The notes under the pieces: generated by a model
Databases searched by the model: none
The model's input: the letters and a program-made list of their open reading frames with translations, nothing else
Told to the model about the DNA's origin: nothing
Shown here: one piece after another, positions 51,927-63,922 of the stretch
Layout: each line of letters begins with the position of its first letter
How positions within the stretch are numbered: the first letter of the stretch is position 1
Made by a program: the position numbers and the translations under genes
Origin: Monocercomonoides exilis
Lineage: Eukaryota > Preaxostyla > Oxymonadida > Polymastigidae
Reading direction: 5' to 3'
Length of the DNA: 64,000 nt
Assembly (NCBI GenBank): GCA_001643675.2
Contig: LSRY02000049.1
Span: 62,001 to 126,000, forward strand

Positions 51927-54900
51927 ATGGAAGAACCAGACTTTTTCACTTTAGACGAAATATGGACGGTAATTGGTTCATTCTTCGATGAAAAGGGACT
52001 TGTGTTTCAGCAAATAGATTCATTTAATTACTTTATTCGCAAACAAATTCAAAATCATCTGAAAGAGCATCCGGCAATAACCCTTATTCCTCAAGAGCAA
52101 CATGTTCCTGGGGAAGCTCCAATTCAATCCGTATGAGCAAGCGTTTAAAAATATAAGCTGTTGTGAATTTTATTATTTTTAAATTCTCTTTTCTTTCTTT
52201 AGACTCGTTATTCACTTCGTTTTGACCAATGCTACATTGATTTTCCTCGTGTTAAAAATTACTTTTCTGCTTCAAAGCCTATGTCTCCAAATGATGCTCG
52301 TTTGAGAAATTTAACGTCTGCTACACTTTTGATTGGAGATTTTTTGCTTAAGTGCTTTAAATTGATCGTCAAAATATTTACGAATGAAAACTAAACTCCA
52401 CAACATATACATTTTTCAATTTTATAAATCTATACATATTTTATTTTATGCAAACGTTTATTTTTTGTATTTTTTCATTTCTTACTATTTTAGGTATTCG
52501 GGAAATTTGTATGTTGATATTGTTAAGGAACAAGAAGTTTTAGATGATCCTACTCCAATCCCACCCACTAAAATTGGGCAAGTATTCTTGGGAAAGGTAA
52601 GCGAAAATTTTCATCGTTTAAACTGACTTTGTTTTTATTTTTCGCCTCCTTGCAACACAAAATGGTCAACTCAAAGATACCTATGATGCTGCGAACGGAG
52701 TATTGCCACCTTGATAAAATCAGCGAACAAGAGCGGCGAAAGCTCGGGGAATGCGCTTACGATCAAGGTGGTTACTTTATCATCAACGGAGGAGAAAAAG
52801 TTGTGTTAGCACAAGAAAAGATGGCTCACAATATTGTTGTTGTATTTAAAAAGCCACCGAATTCTCGATACTTGTATCAAGCTGAGTGTAGATCTGCTTT
52901 TGAAAAAGGAACAATGGAAATTTGCAAGATGACTGTATCTATGATGAGTCAATTTCCAGTTCGGTTTAATCTTCATTTCTCTGGGCATCCATTTCACGTT
53001 CAAATGCCTTATCTGAGAGAAGAAGTACCTCTTGTTGTCATGTTCCGAGCTTTGGGTATTGTTGGCGATCGCGATGTCCTTGAGCATATTGTCTTCGATC
53101 TGAGCGATATGAGAATGCTGGGTGTTCTGCGAGCATCTCTGATTGAAGCACAAACAATCCAAACACAAAGCGATGCACTCGATCTGATTGCAAAGCGTGT
53201 GCTGGAGAAGCCTGTGATGGACGCAAGTGCTCGTATTGAGTATGCGCAGGAGCTGCTGCAGTCAAAGTTTCTGCCTCATGTTGGTGTTTCTGACGGCTCG
53301 CGTGTTCGAAAAGCATTCTTTTTGGGGTATTCTGTGAATCGAACCCTTCAGGTGCATCTCGACCAGCGGCAGCCCGACGACAGAGATCACTACGGGAACA
53401 AGCGTCTTGATCTCGCTGGAGCACTGCTCTCCTCTCTTTTCAGGCAGCTCTTCCACAAAATGGTCAAAGACGCTCGAAAGGCTCTTCAGTCTGATGTGAA
53501 CCGAGGCTATCCATTGGACGAGACTCGCATTTCGCGTGCCATCAACGACAAGGCGCTCACCCAGCATCTGCAGTACTGCCTCGGAACAGGCAACTGGGGC
53601 GCTAAAAAGGGAGAACCGACAGCCACAGGTGTCTCGCAGCCTTTGAACAGACTGACTTATGCATCAACCCTGTCGCATCTGCGCAGACTGAACTCACCCA
53701 TCGATAGAGGTGGAAAGCAGCCGCGTCCTCGTCAGCTGCACAACACTCACTGGGGTATGCTTTGCCCGGCTGAGACGCCTGAGGGACAGGCTTGTGGGCT
53801 TGTGAAGAACTTGGCAATGATGTGCTCTGTGTCAATTGGCTTTTCAACAGACATTATTCTTGATCAGTTGAGCCAGTGGGGTATGGAGACCTTTAACGAG
53901 ATCAGCCCAGACATCATCGCTCACTCTGCAAAGGTGTTTGTGAATGGAGCGTGGCTGGGAATTGTGAGAGAACCGGAAGATTTTGTGAATGCTTTCAAGG
54001 AAATTCGGCGAGCGGAATGGACAAACGACCCACGGAGGATGGACATGCTGCACGAAATGACAGTAGTCTTTGACCATTCAGAGCTGGACATCCGAATCTA
54101 CTGCGATGCAGGGCGTGTTCTTCGTCCTTTGTTTGTTGTGGAAAAGGACTTGGAAACGCAGCAGTGCCAGCTGAAGCTTACCCACGACCAGGTGGACCGG
54201 CTGAAGGATCCGAACGATCCATTCCGGTGGGAAGATCTGGTGAAGGAAGGAGTTGTGGAGCTGGTGGGCTGTGAAGAGGAGGAGTCGTGCACTGTTGCCA
54301 TGTTTGAAGAGGATATGTATCCTCAGATCACTGAGACAGAAATACGTCCCCCAACCATCACCACTTACACCCATTGCGAGATCCATCCGTCGATGATTCT
54401 GGGTGTCTGTGCCTCGATCATCCCGTTCCCCAATCACAATCAATCTCCAAGAAACACATACCAGTCTGCTATGGGGAAGCAGGCTATGGGTGTGCATGCC
54501 ACGTCGTTCTTGCAGAGGATGGACACACTTGCCAATGTTCTGTATTATCCACAGAAGCCTCTTGTCAAGACAAGAATGATGGACTATCTTCACTTCCACT
54601 GTCTGCCTTCTGGACAAAACACCATCACAGCCATTGCTTCGCACACTGGATACAACCAGGAAGATTCCCTAATCCTGAATCAGTCATCTGTCGATAGAGG
54701 TCTCTTCCGCTCTATTTTCTATCGATCCTATCGCGATCAGGAGAAAAGCGGAGGCATATCAAATGAGCGCTTTGAGATACCATCCATTGAAGTGTGCGAA
54801 GCGATGCGGGAAGAAAGTTATTATCAGAAACTGGACGACGATGGGTTTGTTGTGCCAGGCACAGTTGTGCTCGGAAACGATATTCTGATAGGAAAGACAG

Positions 54901-55850
54901 CACCGTCCCGTCTGAGTGGTGTGGATGAAGGGATTGGCGGATTGAATGGTCAAGGCCCCGGAATGGACATGCGCTCGAAGAAGACGAGGAGAGATGTGTC
55001 GACAGGGGAGAGGACGCAGGAGCAAGGGATGGTGGATCGGGTGATGGTTTCGACCAACAACGAAGGGTATCGCTTTGTCAAAGTGCGCACGTATTCTGTT
55101 CGTATTCCTCAGATTGGTGATAAGTTCAGCAGTCGTCATGGGCAGAAAGGAACATGCGGTATGCTGTACAGACAGGAAGATATGCCATTCACAATCGAAG
55201 GCATCACGCCAAATCTTATTATGAATCCTCATGCTATCCCATCTCGTATGACACTGGGGCATCTTATTGAATGTTTGATGGGGAAATTGTCTGCACTGAA
55301 AGCTGAAGAAGGAGATGCGACACCCTTCACAGCAGTGCAAGTTAGCGATATCTCTGAAGCACTGCACCGATACCATTATCAGTCGCACGGAAACGAGGTG
55401 ATGTACTGCGGCCACACAGGGCGTCCGCTTGAGGCGCAGATATTTATTGGCCCCACGTATTATCAGCGGCTGAAGCACATGGTAGACGACAAGATCCACT
55501 CGCGTGCGCGTGGTCCTGTGCAGAACCTGATCCGCCAGCCAATGGAAGGGCGGTCGCGTGATGGTGGGCTGCGGTTCGGAGAAATGGAGAGAGATTGCAT
55601 GATCGCACATGGGGCATCGCTCTTCCTGAAGGATGCAATGTTCGATCGTAGCGATGCATTCAGGGTTCACGTCTGTGACCTCTGCGGCCAGATGGCCATT
55701 GCCAACTTACAGAAGAAGCACTTCGAGTGTAAGGTGTGCAAACAGAGCACACAGATCTCGCAGGTTTTCATTCCGTATGCCGCAAAGACATTGCTCCAAG
55801 AGCTGATGTCGATGACCATCCTCCCGCGACTCATGGTGGAACCTGTCTGA
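51927..55850 (+). CDS. RPB2: DNA-directed RNA polymerase II second largest subunit
   Basis: Four exons join in phase: 51927-52130, 52203-52315, 52494-52596 and 52677-55850, giving 1,197 residues (yeast Rpb2 has 1,224). It forms half of the polymerase II cleft and active site. Signatures in order: ARLRNLTYSGNLYVDI across the second intron, GKIPMMLRTEYCHL across the third, GGYFIINGGEKVVLAQE, NTHWGMLCPAETPEGQACGLVKNLA, GYNQEDSLILNQSSVDRGLFRS, GDKFSSRHGQKGTCG, the hybrid-binding GGLRFGEMERDCMIAHGA split of the C-terminal region, and the zinc site CDLCG...CKVC. TPFT and MTLGHLIECLMGK confirm RPB2 rather than RPA2 or RPC2 in my reading. All introns lie in the first 750 bp of the gene, and the remaining 3.2 kb is one open frame with higher GC. 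Confidence 0.97.
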
Positions 55851-56984
55851 GGGCATCGCATTCTCTTTCGTTTATTTTCTTTTACCACCTTTCTTTTTAT
55901 TATGACAACTTTATTCACATTGTTCTCATTTCAATTCTTTTTGTCACTTGCTGTTGAAGAACATCAACAGTGTTACCGATAATAAAAACATTATCGGAAA
56001 TATATTTTAATTTAAGAATGTATACAATAGTGTATTGCATTATCTCTTATTTTTTCTCAATGTGAAACAGCTTGAAAGCATTTACCAAAAAACCAATCAT
56101 CAGAAAAGCATAAATACTGTAATAAAAGTCTTGTTGAGTAAAAGCATAGTGACATGACGTTGAACGATGCAATGAAAAAGGATGTGTGTGGCTTTGTCAA
56201 ACAATCACTTAAAGGGAAAAGTTTAGCAAGAAAAAAAGGAGGGCTGTAAAATCTATAACGTTAAAATGATCACAAATGAATCAACAAATTTTAAAGTACA
56301 ACATGAACCTAAAACGTACAAAAATATGAAAAGTACGGTCAACATTACTTCGAAACAAATATAATCAATAAACTACTGATATAACCGACACCAAAAGGGG
56401 CAATGAAGAATAATGAAACAATTAAATAAAGAATTGAAACAGCATACAAATATGTTCGTTTGTGCCCAATTCCTTTACTCATACATTAGAAATTATAGAT
56501 GTCGAAAGCTTCCAACATCAGAAATGAAACAGCCAAAGCTCACAGAGAACATAACGAAAAAGAAAGTTGTAGTAAGCCAAAAAGAAAAGGTAGGAACAGA
56601 AACGAATGAATGACCATAATCTGTACCTGATAACGAACAAAAAAGCACAAAAAAGCACAAAGCATCCATTTATCACAACATCAACATATTTAAGTCAAAA
56701 GAAAAATAGTAAAGAAAAAAAGTGAGGTCATACTTTTCATCTCAACAAGAACTCGAATGGAATGAGCATGACACTTACAAAAGTACCATCCCAAAATCAA
56801 AGACGATAAAAATGATTGAACAAAAACAGTTAATCTCTTATCAATCTTTGACTTTTCTCTTGACTTTTTTAAAACAAATAATTCGATTGTAACCGCTTCA
56901 ACACACCCTCTCCAGCCTCATCATCTCCCTCTCCAACTCCTCATCCTCTTCCAACTCCCCTCTCCCGTTCTCTAGCTCCTTTGA
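55851..56984. other. AT-rich spacer between convergent genes
   Basis: The 3' flanks of RPB2 and of the ELAV-like gene. A short + strand open frame at 56413-56613 is K/T/N-rich and lacks any domain. A C/T-rich block at 56900-56980 abuts the ELAV-like stop codon and may be its 3' UTR start. Confidence 0.55.
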
Positions 56985-58823
56985 TTATTGCTCAGTTGGA
57001 GTGCTCTTCTCGCTGCTAGCGTTGCTAGTGCTTGTGCTATTGCTGCTGCTATTGCTAGGTTGAGCTTCTCCTGATGTTGACTGCTGTTGTTGCATCATGT
57101 ATTGTGATTGCTCCATTCCTGAGGCTGGGCTGCTTGATGGTGCTGCTCCTGGCATGGCTCCTTGCATTGGTGGATACTGTGAATAATATTGTTGTGGATA
57201 ATGCTCAAATCCAGGTTGTCCAGAAGGTGGCATGCTTGGTTGTTCTCCGCTTGATGCTCCGGTTCCTGCAGGGGCAGGTTGTCCAGAAGGCATGGGCATT
57301 CCTGATGGAGGTGGTGCACCACCAGCTGGTGCTCCTTGTTGATGGGCCATTTGTTGTTGGTAAAATTGAAAGGCCATGTACTCAGGGTATGAATATTGAG
57401 CAGAAGATCCTGGAGCTGGAGGAAGTGATCCGCCTGGTGCTCCAGGAGCAGCTGGTGCAGAAGGTGCTGCGGGCATTCCGAATGGTGGTGGAGGTGGCAT
57501 CGTACCTGGCATAGGATAATATCCTGGAATGCCAGCTGCCATCTGCTGGGGATATGCTGATGGTGGATATGAAGGAGGTTGTGCCTGTGATGGATCTGAT
57601 GGATATCCAACTCCATATTGTCCACCTGGAAATCCTGCACCATAACCTCCGCGCCCGCCTCCTCGTCCTCCTCTGAACCCTCCGCCTCTTCCACGTCCTT
57701 CACCTGCGTTCTTTTCTGTTTTGAATGAAACTTGAAGAGTTTTCCCTCCAACTCCAACGCTAGCTCCATTCAATGCATTGATTGCTCCTGCAGCTTGTTC
57801 AAATGTTTTATATGTAACGAATGCAAACTGCTTTTTCTGTCCTGTTTCAGTTGTTGGAACAGTCAATCGCAATATTTCTCCATATTGAGCAAAGTAAGCC
57901 CTCACCCAATCATCAGGCTCTTCAGTTGGGATTCCATAAACAAACAGAGTGTAGGAGCCATCTCCGCCTGCTCTGGCGCCTCCCATGCTTCCTCTTCCAG
58001 ATTCTCCTTCTCCTCTTCCTGAACCTCCTTTTCTCGAAAGTCTATCGGTCGTACTTTCAATTTTCACTGTTAAAGTTTTTCCCATATAAACTTGGCCATT
58101 CAAAGCATGAACAGCAGCTACAGCTTCAGAATGTTGGGACATCCTCACAAATCCAACGCAACGTGAACGTCCTGTTTGATCCTTCAAAATGTTGGAAGTA
58201 ATAATTGTTCCAAATGGTCTGAACAATTGCTCCAATCCTTCAATATTCAAATCTTGGTGCAACCCTGAAACGTACATGTTGGCATTCTTAATTTCGGGTG
58301 ATGGATTTCTTGCGTAACTGACTTTCAACACTTTGTTTTCGATTTGTCTTCTATTCAAATTGTGGATGGCAAATTCTGCTTCCTCTGGTAATGTGTATTC
58401 GATGAATCCATAACCCAATGATGCTCCGGCTAATTTTTAAAGAAAAAATAAATCACTACATCAATATATTGTTTCAAACTTTTTTTGTTTGTAACAAGCT
58501 TATAACTTGTAATTGTTCCGTATGGTGCAAAAAGGCTTCTAAATCCATCAGCGGTCAAGCTCGATGGCAAATAATTAACAATTAAGCGACACGGGTTGGC
58601 TGGTGCTGCAACGTGGCAGATATATTTTTTAATGATAAAAAAAGTTTAATAATTATTGTATAAATAGAATTCGAATTGATCAAAAAAGGCAAAGACCTTC
58701 CACAGCTTGAGAGGTACCCCACGTTTGTGGTGGGGTTGGAGAGCCTGAAAAGCGTGTATCAATTCCAGGAGGAGGGGCAGCATATGTAGTAGAATTTGTC
58801 ATTTGCGCAGGATCTGTCGACAT
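56985..58823 (-). CDS. ELAV/Hu-like RNA-binding protein with three RRM domains
   Basis: Three exons join in phase: 58823-58697, 58605-58480 and 58429-56985, giving 565 residues. RRM1 spans the second intron: CRLIVNYLPSSL, then TSYKLVTNKKTGASLGYGFIEY. RRM2 has NMYVSGLHQDLNIEGLEQLF with GTIITSNILKDQTGRSRCVGF. A basic/Gly hinge leads to RRM3 (YTLFVYGIPTEE, KKQFAFVTYKTFEQA). The RNP1 and RNP2 aromatic positions are intact in RRM1 and RRM3, while RRM2's RNP1 reads CVGFVRM. The first two RRMs and their linker (VLKVSYARNPSPE) match the ELAV/Hu pattern, so binding to U/AU-rich mRNA is likely. The C-terminal ~230 residues are RGG-like, then P/Q/G/Y-rich, as in granule-forming proteins. The start is 178 bp from CCT7. 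Confidence 0.93.
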
Positions 58824-59001
58824 TAAGAACAATGATCGATTATTGATCGTAACCATACAATGTAACAACTTTGAATATTTGTATTATGATGATAAATATT
58901 AATCTAATATGCAAGCTGATACAAGAATGTTTGTTATATTTAACTTCTCAATGATTTTTCAAACAATATACGATTGGGTTAGATCACAATCTTAAACAAA
59001 A
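58824..59001. promoter_or_regulatory. Divergent promoter interval of the ELAV-like gene and CCT7
   Basis: A 178-bp AT-rich interval is the only DNA between the two divergent start codons, so it must contain both promoters. No specific core element was recognised. Confidence 0.5.
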
Positions 59002-60940
59002 ATGGCAACCAGAGGCGTTCCACAGATTCCATTTGGAGTTCAGCCAAAAATTATTTTACTGCGCGAAGGGACAGATACCTCTCAAGGTATTCCCCAGCTT
59101 ATTCACAACATCAATGTTTGTGAATCATTGGCCGCAATGATCAAATCAACCCTTGGTCCACGTGGGCTTGACAAAATGATTGTTACCCAGCAAGGAAAAT
59201 CTACTATTACTAACGATGGAGCGACCATCGTTCGTTTGCTTAATCCTGAGGAACCTGTGGCAAGAACGCTTGCGGATATTGCGCTTTCACAAGATGCAGA
59301 GGTTTATTAAGAATTTAAACATTGCATATGTAGACATTAGATTTCTGTTCAATTTTGTTTTCTGTTCTTATATTTTAAATAGATCGGTGATGGTACAACA
59401 TCTGTGCTTCTTTTAGCAACTTCATTTTTAAAAGGTGCAAAGTCATACATTGAAGAGGGCGTTTCACCTCAAATTATAATTAGAGCATTTCACAGAGCAT
59501 GTGCAGAAGCAAGAAAGCATATGGAAGAAATGAAGCATTCCGTTCAAGGCAAAACAAAGGAGTATGCACTTTTTATTTTCAAATTTGAAAAGTCAATTCA
59601 AAATTTTCAGGGAGGCTGATGACATGCTTTACAAGGTTGCTGTCACTGCAATGAACAGCAAATTAATTGCCCCTTACAAAAAACATTTTGGTGAAATTGT
59701 TGTTGGAGCCGTGAAATCACTTGATGAAAGCTTACCGTTGGATATGATTGGAATCAAGCAAGTTGTTGGTGGAGCAATGGAAGACTCTGAATTAGTTCGT
59801 GGCGTTGCTTTCAAGAAAACCTTTTCATATGCTGGATTTGAACAACAACCAAAGAAGATTCCAAATCCAAAGGTAATTTTGTTGAATGTTGAATTGGAAT
59901 TGAAAAATGAGAATACAAAAGCAGAACTGCATATTAAAGACCCAGCGGAATATCAAGCTTTTGTTGATGCAGAATGGAAAATTATTTTCAAGAAATTGGA
60001 TCAAATTATTGAAACTGGAGCAAACATTGTTCTTTCTCGTCTTGCCATTGGCGATCTTGCAACTCAGTACTTTGCAGATCGCAACATATTCTGCGCTGGA
60101 CGTGTTGCACAAGAGGTTTCCTCATTAATACTTGAAAATTCGAATAATAACTTTTCTTTAACATTCTTATTTTTTATTATTCCATTTTTTGAAAAAATTA
60201 AATATTATTCATGATGATGATACATCAAAATATTTTAGGATCTTGAACGCACTTCAAAAGCTCTTGGCATTACCATTCAGAGCACAACAAATGATCTTCC
60301 TGCTTCGTGTGTTGGAACATGTGACTTGTTTGAAGAGAAACAAGTTGGAGGTGAAAGATTCAACTATTTCACTGGATGCCCAAAGGCAAAAACCGCCACA
60401 ATTGTTCTTCGAGGAGGTGCAACAAAATTCCTGGAAGAAATGGAAAGATCTGTTCACGATGCAATTATGGTTGTGCGCAGAACGATTAAGCATTCTGCTG
60501 TGCTTCCTGGTGCTGGAGCGATTGAGATGGAACTGAGCAAACGTTTGAGAGATTTTGCAATCACAATTCCTGGAAAGGAGCAGCTGATAATTGGAGCTTA
60601 TGCAGCAGCACTTGAAGTTATTCCCAGACAATTGGTGGAAAATGCAGGATTCGATTCAACAACGGTTGTTGAGAAGTTGAGAGCAGCACATCATAAGGGT
60701 GAAAAATCAATGGGAGTCGACATCAGCGAGGAAGGAATTTTGGATGCATTTGAGAGTTGCATCTGGGAACCTGCATCAATGAAGATCAATGCAATCAGTG
60801 CTGCAACAGAAGCAGCTTGCTTAGTACTGTCAATTGATGAGACAATCAAAAGTGCACAGTCAGAACAGCCTGGATCTCAAGTGAGAAGTCTTGCCGCAAA
60901 ATCAAGAGGTAGAGGAAGAGGTGGCATTGCAAGGATGTAA
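59002..60940 (+). CDS. CCT7: T-complex protein 1 (chaperonin CCT) subunit eta
   Basis: Four exons join in phase: 59002-59301, 59383-59561, 59611-60115 and 60239-60940, giving 561 residues, near the family size of about 543. CCT is the cytosolic eight-subunit ring that folds actin, tubulin and other proteins. Group II chaperonin motifs are present: [24 protein letters not shown], the ATPase [11 protein letters not shown], and [17 protein letters not shown]. The apical [19 protein letters not shown] segment and the [18 protein letters not shown] segment favour the eta subunit, as does the Gly/Arg-rich C-terminus ([10 protein letters not shown]). Introns are short with GTTTAT, GTATGC and GTTTCC donors. 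Confidence 0.96.
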
Positions 60941-61473
60941 AAGCCATCATTTGATTCAAACTTTCTCAAGCTCATATTATCACTTTCACCATTTATTTAC
61001 TTAGTGTTAACATAACTTGTAGATTTTTACGAATAATCTTCATCTCAAATTCTTTTCATATATTTTGCACTTCCAGTAACAACCATTCCATTAAATATTA
61101 TATGTTTCACATGAATCATGTGTAATTCTGTCTTTTTCAAAGCAATTTTAAGTGATACAACTGACTGATTGTTTTATTGAGTAATCTGATGTTTTGCAAC
61201 ATCATCTTTTATTAATAAATTAAAATTGAATATTATTCTTCCTTTGAATAGAGTTTTAGTAATAACCTTGATCTGGGATGAGACTTAAGGACTTTGTTTC
61301 TGAGGTTTGAACAATCTTTTCATTTTATTCTTTAAAACAAAAGAAATGATTTATTCGAAAATCACGATTATAATTATCGTCACAAAAATATCCTAATCAA
61401 AAAGAAGATATTTCTCTTTTTTTTTAAAGAGAAGATTAAATTTAAAAAATAAAAAAATATAAGAAATATTACA
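60941..61473. other. AT-rich spacer downstream of CCT7
   Basis: The 3' flank of CCT7 with no coding frame of note and no recognised RNA or repeat. It should contain the CCT7 polyadenylation site. Confidence 0.5.
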
Positions 61474-61725
61474 ATGAGTGCTTTACCCGATCCAAGTGCA
61501 AAACCCGATCCAAGTGAGCAGTTGAATTTTTAGAAAAAATATATTTTTGCTTTTCAGAGAAGTTTACCAACCTCGAAAATGCGAAAAACAAGTTTGTTTG
61601 AGTATTATATTTTACTCCATTTTTTATAACTTCTGAAAATTTGGTTTTTTGAAACTAGTTCGGAAATGAACATTTTCGATTTTAAAGGAAAAAAGGATAA
61701 AATAACAAATCAAAAAAATATCTGA
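61474..61725 (+). CDS. Candidate tiny three-exon gene (46 residues), hypothetical
   Basis: ATG at 61474 opens exon 61474-61513, which contains a PDPSAKPDP repeat (two copies of ACCCGATCCAAGTG, at 61485 and 61503). GTGAGC is the donor. Exon 61558-61591 follows a pyrimidine-rich CTTTTCAG acceptor and ends at a GTTTGT donor. Exon 61659-61725 follows an ACTAG acceptor and ends in TGA. All three join in phase to a lysine-rich 46-residue peptide ending FDFKGKKDKITNQKNI. GC content is raised only in exons 1 and 2. I do not recognise it. It could be a real small protein, part of a longer gene, or a chance chain of splice-like sites. Confidence 0.3.
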
Positions 61726-62107
61726 GTGCTTGCTTTTTAATCAAAGTTCAAAGATTCATATAATTTTTAATGATTCGAAATATTCAAAATTGTATTTTCC
61801 ATTTTCATTTTCTGATCTAACCCTTTTATATGTGAAAAACAAATAGAAGGTTCTGCATCTTCCTTGAAAGGTGTTTGTAATAGTTATTTCTTATGCTTTT
61901 TTATGAGAAATTGCTCTATTTATTAATATTCGTTGGAAATGTCGCTTATTTGTTCTTCTGCGTTTGAATTGTTTTTTCTAATCAAAAATTGTAAATATTT
62001 TTTTTGGATAGGGTGATTTTTTTATCCGGACATAATTTTTATTTTTAGATAAAAAATAAATATTTTTTTATAAATCGCATGTTGAAATTTTCGAAAAAAT
62101 GCAACAA
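61726..62107. other. AT-rich spacer beside the transposase
   Basis: No gene is seen. GGATAGGG...TTTATCCGG at about 62005-62030 forms a small imperfect hairpin, but I could not pair it with the other side of the transposase as a terminal inverted repeat. Confidence 0.4.
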
Positions 62108-63705
62108 TCAATAGTAAATATAATCCATCAATTCTCTTTTAATAATTTTTCTGGTATTTCTTCGTTCATTATCATCTTCGAAATCATCATCTTTTAAAAT
62201 TTGGGATTTCGATAGTTTTCTTTTTTTCGGCTTCTCTTCAGAAAACAAATCTTTTTCAATTTTTTCTTCAGCAGAATCATCAATTTTCTTTTCCTCTTTC
62301 ATCTTTTTGTATGCTTTCCATTCATCTAAAAATGCTTGGTCGGATATATTTTTTCCATGGAAATTGAAACGATGGGATTTTTTTTTCAGCTGAACAGAAG
62401 GAGTGTCAGGTAACTTCATCAATACGGAATTGGACTGCCCAGACAACACGCCGCTCTTTTCAAATGCAGAGTGAATTGTTGAAGGAAGCAATGCAGTTTT
62501 CAAAGCCTGTGGCAAGGCATTTGCAACTGCTTTTCGTCTGAGTGCGATCGAAGAAGATGATGGAACAACATAGTTTGAATTGAAACATCTTTTAAACACA
62601 GCAAAAACTCCGCAGTCAAGTGGCTGTGTGAGATGAGTACTGTGTGGAATAAATGTAACAACGTCAATTGATTCATCTGCAAATTTTTGCCATAGATCTG
62701 GCTGTGCTCTTGAAGGATGAGAATCCAAGAGAAGCAAGCATCTTTTTTCGTTCATTTCCAGCAATTTTCTTCTTTGGACAATTCCAGGTAGTAGTATCTC
62801 TTCAGCATAGCGAGCAAACAATGCATCTGTCATCCATCCATCATTATCTGCCCATGCGTGAAGCTGCGGGCTGAGCAAGACCTTCATTTCTTGTGGAAGT
62901 TTTTTAGATGGCCAAAGAACAAGGCTTGGCAAAGAATAACCATCAGCAGCAACTGCAACCACAAGAGTTGAGTTTGGCATGTTGATTGGTGTCTTGGAAA
63001 ACCCGACTGGAACATCTGAAGGATGAACGGCTAGTTGTTTTGTGGTGTCGGAAAGGCGCAAAGAGGATTCGTCGGTGTTGAAGATGAGAGAAGGAGAGTA
63101 TTTGTGAGAATCATGAAGTGATTGCAGAAGAGAGAAGAAAGGTTGAAGAGACTGTTTGTTTGATACCGATAATCGTTGAATATCAACGTTATGAGGAATG
63201 GATGTCTTTAGGTCTGGATTTCGTTTAACGAATGAATACGGAGTTGATTTTGAAATTTTAACTTCTTGATCTTCTTCTTCTCCACTTCGAATTTTTCTAT
63301 CAGTTAGCACTGATTCCATCTTTAATTATTATAAACAGTAAATATTTATTTGAAATAAATAAAAATGCAAACCAATCTTTTTGTTTGAGTTAAAGAATAA
63401 CTCACTCCTGTCATGCTTTCAATTCTGATAACTCCGGTTATCACTTCTTTGTCTTCTTTCGTGAACAGCTCTGGCCGACCAACTTTTCCCACGGTTCTTC
63501 CCTTTTCAACGGCAGTTACAGCTCGGTTTATCGATGAACGAGAGAATTCATTCAGATTAGCAGCGTCGGTAACACGGCATTTTCCGTCAGCAATTATTGT
63601 GGCAATACGTACTAATCGATTTTTAATTTGACGATACTCGAAAGATTTCATCAAATCTCTTAATTTCGTTAGTCCAATTTCTTTTCTTTGTTTCACTGCG
63701 CTCAT
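62108..63705 (-). mobile_element. Pogo/Tigger-like DDE transposase, apparently intact or domesticated
   Basis: Two exons, 63705-63406 and 63319-62108, join in phase (GTGAGT donor, TTAAAG acceptor) to 503 residues with no stop or frameshift. The first exon encodes a helix-turn-helix (CRVTDAANLNEFSRSSINRAV) followed by the GRPELFTKEDKE linker typical of pogo-like proteins. The second exon holds the DDE_1 catalytic core: FNTDESS (first Asp), LLLLDSHPSR (second Asp) and THLTQPLDCGVFAVFK (third Asp). Such enzymes cut and paste Tc1/mariner-superfamily elements, and many relatives (CENP-B, JRK, TIGD) became host DNA-binding proteins. The C-terminus is Lys/Glu-rich. No clear terminal inverted repeats or TA target duplications were paired around it, so host domestication or loss of the ends are both possible. 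Confidence 0.85.
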
Positions 63706-63789
63706 ACAAATAAAGTAATGGTTATGATCTTTTTTTATTTTTAGAAAAAAATTTTTTTTGAAATGAAAAAAAACCAAAAAAATTTATTG

Positions 63790-63922
63790 GATTAAATTCT
63801 AACTTAGTAATACCCCTTGCTATGACCTAATCTCCTCAGGGGAGGCACAAATCAGAGATGGAGGAGCTAACCCCCCCATCTCCCCCCCCCCCCCATCAGA
63901 GATTAGGTATAGTAATTTAATC
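63790..63922. repeat. Imperfect inverted repeat with C-rich loop (MITE-like)
   Basis: GATTAAATT and CTATGACCTAATC at 63790-63832 are mirrored by GATTAGGTATAGTAATTTAATC at 63901-63922. The loop contains two unusual C runs (7 C at 63871 and 13 C at 63882) and repeated CAGAGAT words. It lies about 85 bp upstream of the transposase start, so it may be a transposon end or an independent foldback element. Confidence 0.55.

Noticed and set aside
54759-55670. 303-codon open frame antisense to RPB2
   Set aside because: RPB2 is unambiguous on the + strand. The antisense frame is His/Cys/Arg-rich with no recognisable domain.
61485-61516. Direct repeat ACCCGATCCAAGTG considered as a CRISPR or satellite unit
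   Set aside because: There are only two copies, adjacent, in a eukaryotic context. It is better explained as a PDPS/PDP coding repeat in the candidate small exon.
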